The notes under the pieces are model-generated. The model was not told where the DNA came from. It was given only the letters and a program-made list of their open reading frames with translations, and ran no database searches. Position numbers and translations under genes: made by a program. A DNA stretch of 64,000 nt from the NCBI GenBank assembly GCA_903858165.1, contig CAIOHZ010000234.1, forward strand, positions 1-64,000, in the 5' to 3' direction. Of the stretch, positions 42,974 to 51,713 are shown piece after piece. Position 1 is the first letter of the stretch; every line of letters starts with the position of its first letter. This DNA comes from an uncultured Pseudomonadota bacterium. GTDB lineage: Bacteria > Pseudomonadota > Gammaproteobacteria > Steroidobacterales > Steroidobacteraceae.

Positions 42974-43828
42974 ATGAAGATTCGTGAGCTAGTTCGCTTC
43001 CCCAAAAAGCCACTATTCATGGTCTTTGGCAGAGTGAACTCGCTCGCGACAGCCCGCGGTTTCATTCTGGGGGCGAGCTTGCTTGCCGCAGTAGTGCTCG
43101 CCGCAGTGAGCTGCGCCAACCTGCCGAGCAGGTCTGTATCTGTGCCTGTGCCTGTGCCTACGCCTGCGACCGAGCCAACTTCGGCTACGGTGATGCCTGC
43201 GCCGGCGGCGCCATCCACCGCCCTGCAATTGCACGACGGCGACAGTCGCATCGAGTTGCGTCTGGACCCTGCGGGTCCTCTGGCGCGTCTCGGGCATCGC
43301 CATGTCATTGTCACGAAAGCCGTGCTTGGCGCAGCCAACTTCGACCCGACCGACCTAACGAAAGCGTACTTCAGTGCTGCCTTCCCGGTGAAGACGCTCG
43401 AGGTAGACCTCCCAGAGGAACGCGCCGGGGCTGGCGAGGGCTTCAACACCGCTCCCGATGCCGCGGCCATCGCCGGTACGCGCGAACACATGCTTTCACC
43501 CGCGCTGCTCGACGCGGAGCGATTTCCGGAGATAGGGCTACGCCTGCAACAACTGGCTACCGTAGAACCGACCGCTGGAACCTTCCTCGCGACGGTGGTG
43601 TTCACCGTAAAGGGCGGGGAATTTGTGCGACCGCTGACTGTGACGGTGCGCGCGCTCGATGCAGAAAGTGTGGATGGAGACCGCAACCACCCCAGCTACG
43701 TAGCAAGCGGCACATGGACCGTCACCCATGCAGAACTGGGACTGATGCCCTATAGCGCAGCAGGAGGCTTGCTCAAAGTGGGCGACCCTATCGAAGTTCG
43801 TTTCCATCTGGTGGCCAAAGCCCGCTAG
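42974..43828 (+). CDS. YceI-like lipocalin-fold protein
   Basis: 284 residues starting three bases after the RND gene. A hydrophobic segment with a possible lipobox (LAAVSC, Cys47), a Pro/Val-rich linker with repeated VPVP, then a YceI-type domain: RIELRLDPAGPLARLGHRHV, YFSAAFPVKTLEVDLPEE, FNTAPDAAAIAGTREHML and FTVKGGEFVRPLTVTVRA. YceI proteins bind amphiphiles such as polyisoprenoids in the periplasm. Its place in the pump operon suggests it hands over or senses a lipophilic pump substrate; that is inference. Confidence 0.8.
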   Translation: MKIRELVRFPKKPLFMVFGRVNSLATARGFILGASLLAAVVLAAVSCANLPSRSVSVPVPVPTPATEPTSATVMPAPAAPSTALQLHDGDSRIELRLDPAGPLARLGHRHVIVTKAVLGAANFDPTDLTKAYFSAAFPVKTLEVDLPEERAGAGEGFNTAPDAAAIAGTREHMLSPALLDAERFPEIGLRLQQLATVEPTAGTFLATVVFTVKGGEFVRPLTVTVRALDAESVDGDRNHPSYVASGTWTVTHAELGLMPYSAAGGLLKVGDPIEVRFHLVAKAR

Positions 43829-43852
43829 CACCAGCCTGCTTCCCACGCCCAG

Positions 43853-44146
43853 TCAATGCCGGCGGATATCCACGCTTTGCGTAGTGGCGTCGTAGACAAT
43901 ATGCGCATCGCCTTTGCGCAATTGCTGCTCCACATGGGCTACTTTCTCGTCGAGCGTGTAGTCACGTTCGCCGTACTCAGTGCCTTCGCGCAGCACGAAC
44001 GCCTCAATGACGGCGCGCAACAATTCCGCAGGCAGGTCCTCCGGCGGCACGAGCACCGGTTCCGCTGGAGTGTCATCCGCAGAACCCGCGACGCCATAGC
44101 CCGGCACACCGTCGTCATCGTCTGAATCAGGCGCTTCGTTGTTCAC
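43853..44146 (-). CDS. yheU: YheU family protein (UPF0270) with acidic N-terminal extension
   Basis: 97 residues, GTG start that overlaps the oxyR stop (GTGA). The C-terminal 60 residues match YheU: VPPEDLPAELLRAVIEAFVL, REGTEYGERDYTLDEKVAHV, EQQLRKGDAHIVYDATTQSV. The N-terminal 30 residues (NNEAPDSDDDDGVPGYG) are an acidic extension not usual for the family, whose members have about 70-75 residues. Function is unknown. Co-translation with OxyR may place it under the oxidative stress response. Confidence 0.85.
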   Translation of the reverse strand: MNNEAPDSDDDDGVPGYGVAGSADDTPAEPVLVPPEDLPAELLRAVIEAFVLREGTEYGERDYTLDEKVAHVEQQLRKGDAHIVYDATTQSVDIRRH

Positions 44147-45039
44147 GGCTTGGTTGCCACGGCCTTGGCCAACACGCTATTGACCATCTCGATGGCGGGT
44201 CGACGGGTGGAACTGCGACGCCACACGGTACCCACAGACCGCCCCGGCTGAGGGTGGGTGAATGGTTTCGTCACCAGCGTCTTGCTCGCCGCAAACGGAC
44301 CTTCCGCTGCCAGTTTTGGCAACAAGGTAATGCCAAGTCCGGAGCCCACCATCTGCCGCAACGTCTCGAGACTCGTAGCGCGGAAGTCCGCTTCCTCATC
44401 CACGGCCAGCAGGCTGCACACTTCCAACGCTTGGTCACGCAAACAGTGCCCATCCTCCAGCAACAGCAATTTTTCGCCGTGCAGTTCGGCGGGCTTCACC
44501 ACCTTTTGCTTGGCGAAGCGGTGTGTGGCGGGCATGGCGACCAGAAAAGGCTCCTCGTAAAGTACGCAGCTATCGAGGCCTTCCTCGTCGGCGGGTAGCG
44601 CCAGGACCGCCATGTCCAGTTCGCCGATGCGGAGCTTCTGCAGCAGCGGACGCGTTTGGTATTCAAACAGCAGCAACTGCAGTTTCGGCAAGGCCTTGCG
44701 CAACTTGTGCATGACGTGGGGCAGAAGATACGGGCCGATGGTGGGGATAAGCCCAACACGCAACTTGCCGGCCAGCGGGTCGCGCGATAGGTGTGCCAAA
44801 TCGACAATGTCGTCGGTGTCGCGAATGACGCGCCGCGCGCGCTCCACCACTTCTTCGCCAGCGGCCGTCAGTGCCACATTGCGCGGCTGCCGCTCCACCA
44901 AAGCGACCCCGAGATAGTCCTCGAGCTTCTTGATTTGCGCCGACAGCGTGGGCTGGCTAACGAAGCAGCGCTCCGCCGCCTTGCCGAAGTGACGGGTGTC
45001 CGCGAGGGCCACGAGGTATTTCAGATCACGCAGATTCAT
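44143..45039 (-). CDS. oxyR: Hydrogen peroxide sensor/regulator OxyR (LysR family)
   Basis: 298 residues from the ATG at 45039. The LysR helix-turn-helix is MNLRDLKYLVALADTRHFGK with AERCFVSQPTLSAQIKKLE. The peroxide-sensing cysteines are at positions 199 and 208 (EDGHCLRDQALEVC), the same numbering as in E. coli OxyR, so disulfide activation is expected. The coinducer domain keeps IPTIGPYLLPHV and the tail LPKLAAEGPFA. The downstream yheU gene is translationally coupled. A symmetric site lies just upstream (45071-45106), and beyond it a divergent candidate small RNA. Confidence 0.95.
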   Translation of the reverse strand: MNLRDLKYLVALADTRHFGKAAERCFVSQPTLSAQIKKLEDYLGVALVERQPRNVALTAAGEEVVERARRVIRDTDDIVDLAHLSRDPLAGKLRVGLIPTIGPYLLPHVMHKLRKALPKLQLLLFEYQTRPLLQKLRIGELDMAVLALPADEEGLDSCVLYEEPFLVAMPATHRFAKQKVVKPAELHGEKLLLLEDGHCLRDQALEVCSLLAVDEEADFRATSLETLRQMVGSGLGITLLPKLAAEGPFAASKTLVTKPFTHPQPGRSVGTVWRRSSTRRPAIEMVNSVLAKAVATKP

Positions 45040-45070
45040 GGGAAGGCTCCGGCGGCACGATACGCACAGC

Positions 45071-45106
45071 CTATCGGTTCGATTCGAACAATCGATTGGA
45101 ACGATA
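45071..45106. promoter_or_regulatory. Nested dyads upstream of oxyR, candidate OxyR site
   Basis: GTTCGATTCGAAC (45077-45089) and AATCGATT (45090-45097) are perfect palindromes, and TATCG (45072-45076) mirrors CGATA (45102-45106). Also TCGATTCGAAC and TCGATTGGAAC repeat directly at 45079 and 45092. The match to the OxyR ATAG-N7-CTAT pattern is only partial, but the place, 32-67 bases before oxyR, suits autoregulation and divergent activation. Confidence 0.45.
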
Positions 45107-45111
45107 ACGGG

Positions 45112-45226
45112 AGCGGCAGGATGATGCAACCACTGGCCGGGCACCTTCCATCCCCTTTAGCCCGGCCGCTTTGGCCCGCGGGTTCCTGTATCGCGCAAAG
45201 GCGCAGGGGCGCCGCGGGTTTTTTTT
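45112..45226 (+). ncRNA. Candidate OxyS-like small RNA divergent from oxyR
   Basis: The gene-free strand opposite oxyR holds a possible -10 (GATAAC, 45103-45108), then a perfect 8-base stem GGCCGGGC (45135-45142) / GCCCGGCC (45160-45167) with the 17-base C-rich loop ACCTTCCATCCCCTTTA, and an intrinsic terminator ending in eight T (45200-45226). The predicted transcript is about 110 bases. Position and size match E. coli OxyS (109 bases, divergent from oxyR, OxyR-activated), although no sequence likeness to OxyS is claimed. The loop could pair with Shine-Dalgarno sequences. The start is inferred, and no reading frame here looks coding. Confidence 0.4.
45200..45226 (+). terminator. Intrinsic terminator without an upstream plus-strand gene
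   Basis: GGCGC (45200-45204), loop AGGG, GCGCC (45209-45213), then GCGGG and eight T (45219-45226). It works only for plus-strand transcripts, yet the nearest genes on both sides are on the minus strand. This supports a small RNA transcribed from the oxyR upstream region. Confidence 0.6.
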
Positions 45227-45231
45227 GGGAG

Positions 45232-45250
45232 TCGCGAGCCAGCGCGCTCC
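45232..45250 (-). repeat. REP-like palindrome downstream of rimO
   Basis: TCGCGAGCCAGCGCGCTCC is, on the minus strand, GGAGCGCGCTGGCTCGCGA. It matches the three REP copies found in the E2 gene (61571-61836) and lies between the rimO stop and the terminator of the candidate RNA. Confidence 0.6.
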
Positions 45251-45257
45251 AGATGCT

Positions 45258-46634
45258 TCAGGCCAGCTTCGCGCGCAGGTCGTAGGTGTCCGCGCCCGTA
45301 ATCTCCACTTCCATGAATTCGCCGACGCGGGCCGCTGCCAAGGCGCGCGAACCGCGTACGCGCACTGTGCCGTCGATATCCGGCGCGTCCGCATAGCTGC
45401 GCGCAATGACAGTACTGCCCTCAATGGCATCCACTAGCACCGTGAGTTTGCGACCCACCTTTTGCTGCAAGCGCGCCGCGCTAATCGCGGCGGCCTTGGT
45501 CATAAAGCGCTCGTAGCGCTCTTGCTTCACTGCCTCGGGCACCGGGTTTGGCAGCGCATTAGCGGGCGCGCCTTGCACGGGCGAATACTTGAAAGCACCG
45601 ACGCGGTCGAGTTGGGCCTCGTCCAGCCAGTCGAGCAGGACCTGAAACTCTTCTTCAGTCTCGCCAGGGAAGCCCACGATGAAGGTGCTGCGCACCGCTA
45701 GGTCCGGCACTTCACGGCGCCAGGCCTTCAGGCGTTCCAGCGTGTTTTCGGCATGGGCGGGGCGCTTCATGCGCTTGAGCACGCTCGGGCTGCCGTGCTG
45801 AAACGGAATATCGAGGTAGGGCAGTACCTTGCCCGCGGCCATCAACGGAATGACTTCATCCACATGCGGGTACGGGTATACATAGTGCAGCCGCACCCAC
45901 AACGGCTGGCCGTCGCTGCCCGGGCCTTCCGCCAATTGGCCTAGTTCGCGCGCCAGGTCGATGAAGCGGGTACGTACTTCGCGGCTGCCCCATTGCTCAG
46001 CCCGGTACTTCACATCCACGCCGTAAGCGCTGGTGTCCTGGCTGATGACCAGCAACTCGCGCACGCCGGCATTGCGCAGTCGAATGGCTTCATTCAAGAC
46101 ATGCGGCAAGGGGCGGCTGACTAGGTCGCCACGCATGGACGGAATGATGCAGAAGCTGCAGCGGTGGTTGCAGCCCTCGGATATTTTCAGGTAGGCGTAG
46201 TGGCGCGGTGTGAGGCGAATACCCTGCGGCGGCACCAAGTCCAGAAACGGATCATGCGCGGGGGGTAGATGCTCGTGCACCGCGTCCATGACTTCGTCGA
46301 AGGCATGGGGGCCGGTAATCTTAAGCACCTGCGGGTGGCGCTCAAGAATCTGCTCCGGACGCGCGCCCAAGCAGCCGGTCACCACCACCTTGCCGTTCTC
46401 GCGCAGCGCCTCGCCAATGGTGTCGAGGCTCTCGTGCACGGCGTCGTCGACGAAGCCGCAGGTGTTCACTACCACCAAGTCGGCTTGGTCGTAGGTGCCC
46501 ACCACCTCATAGCCCTCAGCCCGCAGCCGGGTAAGGATCTGCTCGCTATCGCTGGTGGCCTTGGGGCAGCCCAGGCTGATAAACCCGACTCGAGGGATGA
46601 CCCCTGCTGCGCCTATCCGGTATCCTTCGCTCAT
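45258..46634 (-). CDS. rimO: Ribosomal protein S12 methylthiotransferase RimO
   Basis: 458 residues from the ATG at 46634 (GAAGGG seven bases upstream). RimO adds a methylthio group to Asp89 (E. coli numbering) of ribosomal protein S12, using two 4Fe-4S clusters and SAM. UPF0004 domain: [32 protein letters not shown] and [15 protein letters not shown] give the three cysteines; radical SAM CxxxCxxC is [20 protein letters not shown]; a C-terminal TRAM domain follows. Its start codon shares the tetramer CATG with the divergent dapF start. Confidence 0.95.
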   Translation of the reverse strand: MSEGYRIGAAGVIPRVGFISLGCPKATSDSEQILTRLRAEGYEVVGTYDQADLVVVNTCGFVDDAVHESLDTIGEALRENGKVVVTGCLGARPEQILERHPQVLKITGPHAFDEVMDAVHEHLPPAHDPFLDLVPPQGIRLTPRHYAYLKISEGCNHRCSFCIIPSMRGDLVSRPLPHVLNEAIRLRNAGVRELLVISQDTSAYGVDVKYRAEQWGSREVRTRFIDLARELGQLAEGPGSDGQPLWVRLHYVYPYPHVDEVIPLMAAGKVLPYLDIPFQHGSPSVLKRMKRPAHAENTLERLKAWRREVPDLAVRSTFIVGFPGETEEEFQVLLDWLDEAQLDRVGAFKYSPVQGAPANALPNPVPEAVKQERYERFMTKAAAISAARLQQKVGRKLTVLVDAIEGSTVIARSYADAPDIDGTVRVRGSRALAAARVGEFMEVEITGADTYDLRAKLA

Positions 46635-47463
46635 GCGACTGCCCTTCGTGAAAATGCACGGCCTCGGCAACGACTTCATCGTGTTCGATGAAACGCCAGG
46701 CGCCCCTCTGCCCGGGGCCGACCTCCTGCGTGCCTGGGGAGACCGGCATCGCGGAATCGGCTTCGACCAGGCCTTGGTCCTCTCGCCTCCCCGTCAACCG
46801 GGGACGGCAGTGTACTACCGCATCTTCAATTCCGATGGAAACGAAGTGGAACAGTGCGGCAACGGCGCCCGCTGCGTGGCCGCCCTCGTCGCCCGCCGGC
46901 AGGGGCTGGGCCCCGGCAAACTCACCATGGACAGCCCGGCCGGCCTCATCCATGCCCGCCTCACCGGGGACGGCGAGGTGTCCGTCCGCATGGGTGTACC
47001 GAACTTTGCCCCCGCCGCCCTGCCCTTCACGGCCAGCGCCGAAGCTGCCTTCTACGCCCTGGAGGCGGGTGGCAGCACCGTAGAAATAGGCGCGGTGAGC
47101 ATCGGCAATCCCCACGCCGTCCTGCGCATCCCTAGCGTGAAAACCGCCCCGGTGGACCGCTTGGGTCCAGTCCTCGAACACCACCCCCGCTTCCCCCGCC
47201 GCACCAACGTGGGGTTCATGGAGGTGGTAGACCGGGGCCATATCCGCCTGCGCGTGCACGAACGCGGCGCAGGTGAGACACTGGCTTGTGGAACCGGCGC
47301 CTGTGGCGCGGTGGCCGTGGGCCGCCGTCACGGCCTGCTGGACGCCATCGTCCGCGTGGATTTGCCGGGCGGCACCTTGCAAATTGGCTGGGAAGGGGAA
47401 GGCCATCCCATCTGGCTTACCGGCCCGGCCACGACGGTTTTCGAAGGATTCATCGAAACATGA
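46633..47463 (+). CDS. dapF: Diaminopimelate epimerase
   Basis: 276 residues from the ATG at 46633 ([19 protein letters not shown]). DapF converts LL- to meso-diaminopimelate for lysine and peptidoglycan synthesis, with two catalytic cysteines, seen in [14 protein letters not shown] and [23 protein letters not shown] and [11 protein letters not shown] are family signatures. The stop overlaps the DUF484 start (ATGA). No clear Shine-Dalgarno precedes the ATG, which overlaps the rimO start on the other strand. Confidence 0.95.
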   Translation: MRLPFVKMHGLGNDFIVFDETPGAPLPGADLLRAWGDRHRGIGFDQALVLSPPRQPGTAVYYRIFNSDGNEVEQCGNGARCVAALVARRQGLGPGKLTMDSPAGLIHARLTGDGEVSVRMGVPNFAPAALPFTASAEAAFYALEAGGSTVEIGAVSIGNPHAVLRIPSVKTAPVDRLGPVLEHHPRFPRRTNVGFMEVVDRGHIRLRVHERGAGETLACGTGACGAVAVGRRHGLLDAIVRVDLPGGTLQIGWEGEGHPIWLTGPATTVFEGFIET

Positions 47464-48170
47464 GCACCGCCCCCGCCAGCCCACTGGCGGACCTCACCGA
47501 AGCGGACGTCGCGGCCTTCCTGCGCAACGACATCGACTTCTTCGCTCGGCACGAACCGCTGCTGGCGCAGTTACGTTTGCCCCATGCGCGCGGCGGCAGC
47601 GCTGTGTCGCTGGTGGAGCGCCAAGTGGAAACCCTGCGCGAGCAGAAGCGCGAGGCAGAGACCAAACTGCGCGAATTCGTCGCCGTCGCCCGCGACAACA
47701 ACACCCTGCAGGACCATATCCACCGCTTCGCTTGCGCACTCATCGGTGCCCGAAACCTTGAAGCGGTTGCCAGCGCAGTAGAGCGCAGCCTGCGCGAAGA
47801 TTTCCAGGTGCGCGATTTCACGCTGGTGCTGCTGCAGCGGCCAGTGGCGGGCCTCGCCTCCAGCCGCTTGCGTTTTGCCACCGTGGCTGAAGCCGCCTTC
47901 TGCGGCCTCGACGCGGTGTTGGCGCAGGCTGCCCCGCGCTGCGGCAATCTCCGCGATTCCCAGCGCGATTGGCTGTTCCCGGCCCACCCGGGCGCCATTG
48001 CCTCGGCTGCCGTGGTGCCACTGGGTGGAGGCCACGCCGGCCTGCTGGCGCTGGCCTCGCCAGACGCCGGCCGCTACCACCCCGGCATGAGTACCGATTT
48101 CTTGACGCGCATCGCAGAATTGTTGTCGGCGGCACTGGTAAGTGCCACCAACGGCCAGTCTGCGGTATAA
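47460..48170 (+). CDS. DUF484 family protein
   Basis: 236 residues starting within the dapF stop. DUF484 (GAF-like) proteins lie between dapF and xerC in many gammaproteobacteria. Marks: VAAFLRNDIDFFARHEPLLA, LRLPHARGGSAVSLVERQVE, LREQKREAETKLREFVAVAR and, near the end, SAAVVPLGGGHAGLLALASP. A coiled-coil segment covers about 55-85. Function is not established; the operon context suggests co-expression with chromosome dimer resolution. Confidence 0.92.
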   Translation: MSTAPASPLADLTEADVAAFLRNDIDFFARHEPLLAQLRLPHARGGSAVSLVERQVETLREQKREAETKLREFVAVARDNNTLQDHIHRFACALIGARNLEAVASAVERSLREDFQVRDFTLVLLQRPVAGLASSRLRFATVAEAAFCGLDAVLAQAAPRCGNLRDSQRDWLFPAHPGAIASAAVVPLGGGHAGLLALASPDAGRYHPGMSTDFLTRIAELLSAALVSATNGQSAV

Positions 48171-48176
48171 AGCAGT

Positions 48177-49145
48177 ATGTCCTTGCTCCCTACCGCCTTT
48201 GACCACGACTTGCTGCACCGCTACCTGCGGCACCTGTCGCATGAACGGCAGGTCTCCCCGCACACCAACGACGCCTACTCACGCGACTTGGGTGCCGTGG
48301 TGGCCTTTGCGCTGGCGCAAGGACTGGGCACACCCGACTCCTTCACCGACGCCCACATCCGCGACTTCGTGGCAGAAAGCCACCAGGGCGGTCTGTCGCC
48401 GCGGTCGCTGGCCCGGCGCCTTTCGGCGGTACGCGGTTTCTGGCGCTGGTTGCAGCGCGAAGGCCTGGCTAAGGGCAACCCCGCGCTGGAGGTCCGTCCG
48501 CCCAAGGCCGGCCGGCGCCTGCCCGCCACACTCGATGTAGACCGCATGACCCGTTTACTGACGCCGCAGGTGGCGCCAGCGGCCCAACCTTCCATGGCGC
48601 CAGACCCCACGCTTGCCACGCGCGACCTCGCCATCATGGAGCTGTTCTACTCCAGCGGCATCCGTTTGGCCGAGCTGGTGGGGCTGAATCTCGGCGACAT
48701 CGACTTCGACGAGCAACTGGTGCGCGTCACCGGCAAGGGCCGCAAGCAACGCATCATTCCAGTTGGCGGTCCGGCCCGTCGCGCCGTGCTGGCGTGGCTG
48801 GCGTTACGCCACAAATATTTGCTCGGTGACGAAGAATCGCCGCCGCGCCCGTTGTTCATTGGGCGGAATGGCAATCGCCTTACGCCGCGGGCAGTACAAT
48901 TGCGCGTAGCTGCCTGGGCCAAGCAGCAAGGGCTGGATGTGAACGTGCATCCGCACTTGTTCCGGCATTCTTTCGCCACGCATCTACTGGAAAGCAGTCG
49001 CGATCTGCGCGCCGTGCAGGAACTGCTGGGCCATGCAAACCTGTCCACGACGCAGGCGTATACCCACGTGGACTTCCAGCACTTGGCCCGCGTATACGAA
49101 AGCGCGCACCCGCGTGCGCAGCGCAAAAAAGCTAGCGGCGAATAG
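48177..49145 (+). CDS. xerC: Tyrosine recombinase XerC
   Basis: 322 residues. With XerD it resolves chromosome dimers at dif during division. The SAM-like N-terminal domain (LHRYLRHLSHERQVSPHTND) precedes a catalytic domain with Arg in YSSGIRLAELVGLNLGDID, Lys in GKGRKQRIIPV, HxxR in HPHLFRHSFATHLLESS, the later His in LLGHANLSTTQAYTHV and the nucleophile Tyr in that same motif. Place after dapF-DUF484 supports XerC over XerD or a phage integrase. Confidence 0.95.
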   Translation: MSLLPTAFDHDLLHRYLRHLSHERQVSPHTNDAYSRDLGAVVAFALAQGLGTPDSFTDAHIRDFVAESHQGGLSPRSLARRLSAVRGFWRWLQREGLAKGNPALEVRPPKAGRRLPATLDVDRMTRLLTPQVAPAAQPSMAPDPTLATRDLAIMELFYSSGIRLAELVGLNLGDIDFDEQLVRVTGKGRKQRIIPVGGPARRAVLAWLALRHKYLLGDEESPPRPLFIGRNGNRLTPRAVQLRVAAWAKQQGLDVNVHPHLFRHSFATHLLESSRDLRAVQELLGHANLSTTQAYTHVDFQHLARVYESAHPRAQRKKASGE

Positions 49146-49190
49146 CCCAGTCCAGCTCGCAGCTCGCTAGCGGCCATACGGCACTGGCGT

Positions 49191-50765
49191 TCAATTGACG
49201 CGCCGCGCGCCTTGCCAGTACTGCTCACGCAGCCGGAACTTCTGGAGCTTGCCCGTGACCGTGCGCGGCAAGGCTTCGATGAAGTCCACGGAGGTGGGGC
49301 ACTTGAAGTGCGCCATGCGTTCGCGGCAGAAAGCAATGACTTCCGCTTCCGTGGCTGCCATGCCAGGCCGCAGTACTACGATGGCCTTCGGCGTCTCGCC
49401 CCACTTTTCATGCGGCACGCCAATAACTGCGCATTCAGCGATGGCCGGGTGCCGGTAAAGAGTGTCTTCGATGTCCGGCGAACTGATGTTCTCGCCACCG
49501 GAAATGATGACATCCTTCTTGCGGTCGACGATGTGGACATTGCCCACCGCATCCCACACGGCGAGGTCGCCCGTGTAGAAATAACCATTGCGAATACAGC
49601 GCGCGGTTTCTTCAGGCTGTTCCCAGTAACCGGCGAACACCATGTTGCCGCGCGCGCAGATTTCGCCAATGCTCACGCCGTCCTGCGGCACAGGGTGGCC
49701 AGCATCGTCGAGCAACTGTAGCTCCACGCCAATGCCGGAAACGCCAGCGCGCGCACGGCGCGACCAGTCATCTTTCGCCGTGCCGTAGTCGGGCTGCGAG
49801 ATAGTGAGCAACGGCGCAGTTTCGGTAAGGCCGTAGATTTCCATGAAATGCCAGCCCATCTCCGTTTCCATGCGTTCGATGAACGCCGCTGGCGGCGGCG
49901 CGCCCGCCACCGTGAAGCGCAGCGCGGTGTTCAACTGGTAGTCGCCACGGGCTGGATAGTCGAGCAGCGTGCGCAGAACCGCCGGCGCCATGCAGGCGAA
50001 GGTCGCCTTCTCATCCTGCATCAAGCGATAAATGTCTGGCGCATTCACTGCCCGCAACACCACGTGCGTACCGCCCATACCGGTTAGCGCGTAGACGCCG
50101 CCCCAGCCATTGCAGTGGAACATGGGCAGCGTCCACAACTCCACGTCTTCATGCGCCACACGCAAGTGGGCGATAAGGTTGTAGGCGTTGATGTAGCAAT
50201 TGCGATGCGTCAGCATCACACCCTTCGGGCGCGCGGTGGTGCCGGAGGTATAGTTAATGGACACCATATCGTTTTCATCGCGGGCCGGCGCATCGGGAGC
50301 GCTGGCGGGTTCGTTCGCAATGAGACTGTTCCAATCTTCCCAGCCGGCCACCGGCTCGCTGGTGTATGAAGCGACAATATAGCGCTCGACAGCGGGAATA
50401 CGTTCGCGAATGGCATCAACCATGTCGGTATATTCGGCATCCACCAGCACGGCCTTCACGCCAGCGTGGCCGATGATGTACTCGTGGTCCTCAGGCACCA
50501 AGCGGTAGTTCAACGGCACCAGCACCGCGCCAATGCGTGCCGTGGCGTAAAAGCTTTCCAGAAAAAAATGCGAGTTCGGGCTGAGGATACATACCCGGTC
50601 GCCTTGGCCAATGCCACAGCGACGCAGGGCATGCGCAAAGCGGTTCACCCGCGCCTGGAACTCGCCGTAAGTGAAGCGATGCTGGCCATCAATGATGGCC
50701 GTCTTCGCGGGATACAGCTGCGCCGCACGGCGCAGGAAGTCATCCACCAGCAGGGGAACGTGCAT
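49191..50765 (-). CDS. AMP-binding acyl-CoA synthetase
   Basis: 524 residues of the ANL superfamily: activates a carboxylic acid with ATP to acyl-AMP, then to the CoA thioester. Motifs: INYTSGTTARPKGVMLTHRN (P-loop), GWHFMEIYGLTETAPLLTIS, GYFYTGDLAVWD, VDRKKDVIISGGENISSPDI, and the catalytic Lys in LPRTVTGKLQKFRLR. The sequence resembles medium/long-chain fatty acid or DMSP-lyase-pathway (DmdB-type) ligases; the acid is not certain. It is convergent with xerC and downstream of the exonuclease gene. Confidence 0.9.
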   Translation of the reverse strand: MHVPLLVDDFLRRAAQLYPAKTAIIDGQHRFTYGEFQARVNRFAHALRRCGIGQGDRVCILSPNSHFFLESFYATARIGAVLVPLNYRLVPEDHEYIIGHAGVKAVLVDAEYTDMVDAIRERIPAVERYIVASYTSEPVAGWEDWNSLIANEPASAPDAPARDENDMVSINYTSGTTARPKGVMLTHRNCYINAYNLIAHLRVAHEDVELWTLPMFHCNGWGGVYALTGMGGTHVVLRAVNAPDIYRLMQDEKATFACMAPAVLRTLLDYPARGDYQLNTALRFTVAGAPPPAAFIERMETEMGWHFMEIYGLTETAPLLTISQPDYGTAKDDWSRRARAGVSGIGVELQLLDDAGHPVPQDGVSIGEICARGNMVFAGYWEQPEETARCIRNGYFYTGDLAVWDAVGNVHIVDRKKDVIISGGENISSPDIEDTLYRHPAIAECAVIGVPHEKWGETPKAIVVLRPGMAATEAEVIAFCRERMAHFKCPTSVDFIEALPRTVTGKLQKFRLREQYWQGARRVN

Positions 50766-50795
50766 CGCTCTTCCGTCCTTCTTCCAGTCGGTTGT

Positions 50796-51698
50796 CTACT
50801 TTGCGAATTCAAGCGCCGCCGCCATGCGCGCCGCCTGCCGCCGCAGCATGCTGCCAAATTTCGCTTGATCACAGAACGCTTCGAACCCCGGCAGGTCGGG
50901 CGTGCGGCGTAACAACGCAGCAGGCGAAGGATTCACGGGTACATCGCAGGCAATACGGGTGAGTTCGCGCGCCAGAAAGGCCTTGTCACGGTGCAAGGCC
51001 AGCTTTTCGGCTATGCCCTTGGCGCCGCGCATTGGCAGCGCCGGCACTTCGTGCAGGCTCGCGTAGAGGTGCTCCAGGCTCTCGTAGCGGTCGAGCAAAA
51101 CCCCCGCCGTTTTAGCGCCCACCCCGGGCACGCCCGGAATGTTGTCGACACTGTCGCCAGTCAAGGCCAGATAGTCCGCCATGCGCTCCGCGCGCACGCC
51201 GAACCGCGCGGGAATTTCGTCGTAGCCATAGCGTTTTTCGTCGGCCCAGTCCCAGAACACGTCGCCCTCACGGATGAGCTGGGAAAGGTCTTTATCGCGC
51301 GTCAGCAGCACGGAAGTTTGGCCGCGGCGCCGCGCCAAGGTGACAAAGGTGCCAATGATGTCGTCAGCCTCATATTCGCTGGAGCCGAAATCCGCGACCC
51401 CGAGCAGGGCACAGAGCGAGCGGCACCGCGCGAATTGCTGCTCCAATTCCACCGGCGGCAGTTCGCGGTTCGCCTTGTAGGGCGGGTAGATGCGGTTGCG
51501 GAACGACCGCGAGAGGCTTTCGTCGAAGGCAATGGCTACGTGGGGCGCCTGGGTGCGTTCGAGAAAATCGAGCAGGAAGCGGGCGAACCCGTGAACTGCA
51601 TTGACCGGGCGACCGTCCACATCCGTCATGCCGGGCGGCGTGGAGTAGTAGGCGCGGAAGATGAAGTAGCTGGCGTCGACGAGATGAACAGTTGGCAT
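50796..51698 (-). CDS. 5'-3' exonuclease / flap endonuclease
   Basis: 300 residues, the size of stand-alone bacterial FEN enzymes (like Xni or the PolA N-terminal domain). Metal ligands and helix motifs: VHLVDASYFIFRAYYSTPPG, IAFDESLSRSFRNRIYPPYK, YEADDIIGTFVTLARRRG, LLTRDKDLSQLI and LTGDSVDNIPGVPGVGAKTA (H3TH). It removes 5' flaps in replication and repair. The Xni protein of E. coli lacks part of the metal site; here the acidic residues appear kept. It lies between an acyl-CoA ligase and an HNH endonuclease gene on the same strand. Confidence 0.9.
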   Translation of the reverse strand: MPTVHLVDASYFIFRAYYSTPPGMTDVDGRPVNAVHGFARFLLDFLERTQAPHVAIAFDESLSRSFRNRIYPPYKANRELPPVELEQQFARCRSLCALLGVADFGSSEYEADDIIGTFVTLARRRGQTSVLLTRDKDLSQLIREGDVFWDWADEKRYGYDEIPARFGVRAERMADYLALTGDSVDNIPGVPGVGAKTAGVLLDRYESLEHLYASLHEVPALPMRGAKGIAEKLALHRDKAFLARELTRIACDVPVNPSPAALLRRTPDLPGFEAFCDQAKFGSMLRRQAARMAAALEFAK

Positions 51699-51713
51699 GG
51701 TCCGCGGAGGATA

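Noticed and set aside
46546-47484. 312-codon minus-strand frame opposite dapF
   Set aside because: Shadow frame; dapF with both catalytic cysteines explains the region.
48177-49145. Phage or island integrase
   Set aside because: The tyrosine recombinase follows dapF and DUF484 in the classical xerC place and no mobile genes are near.
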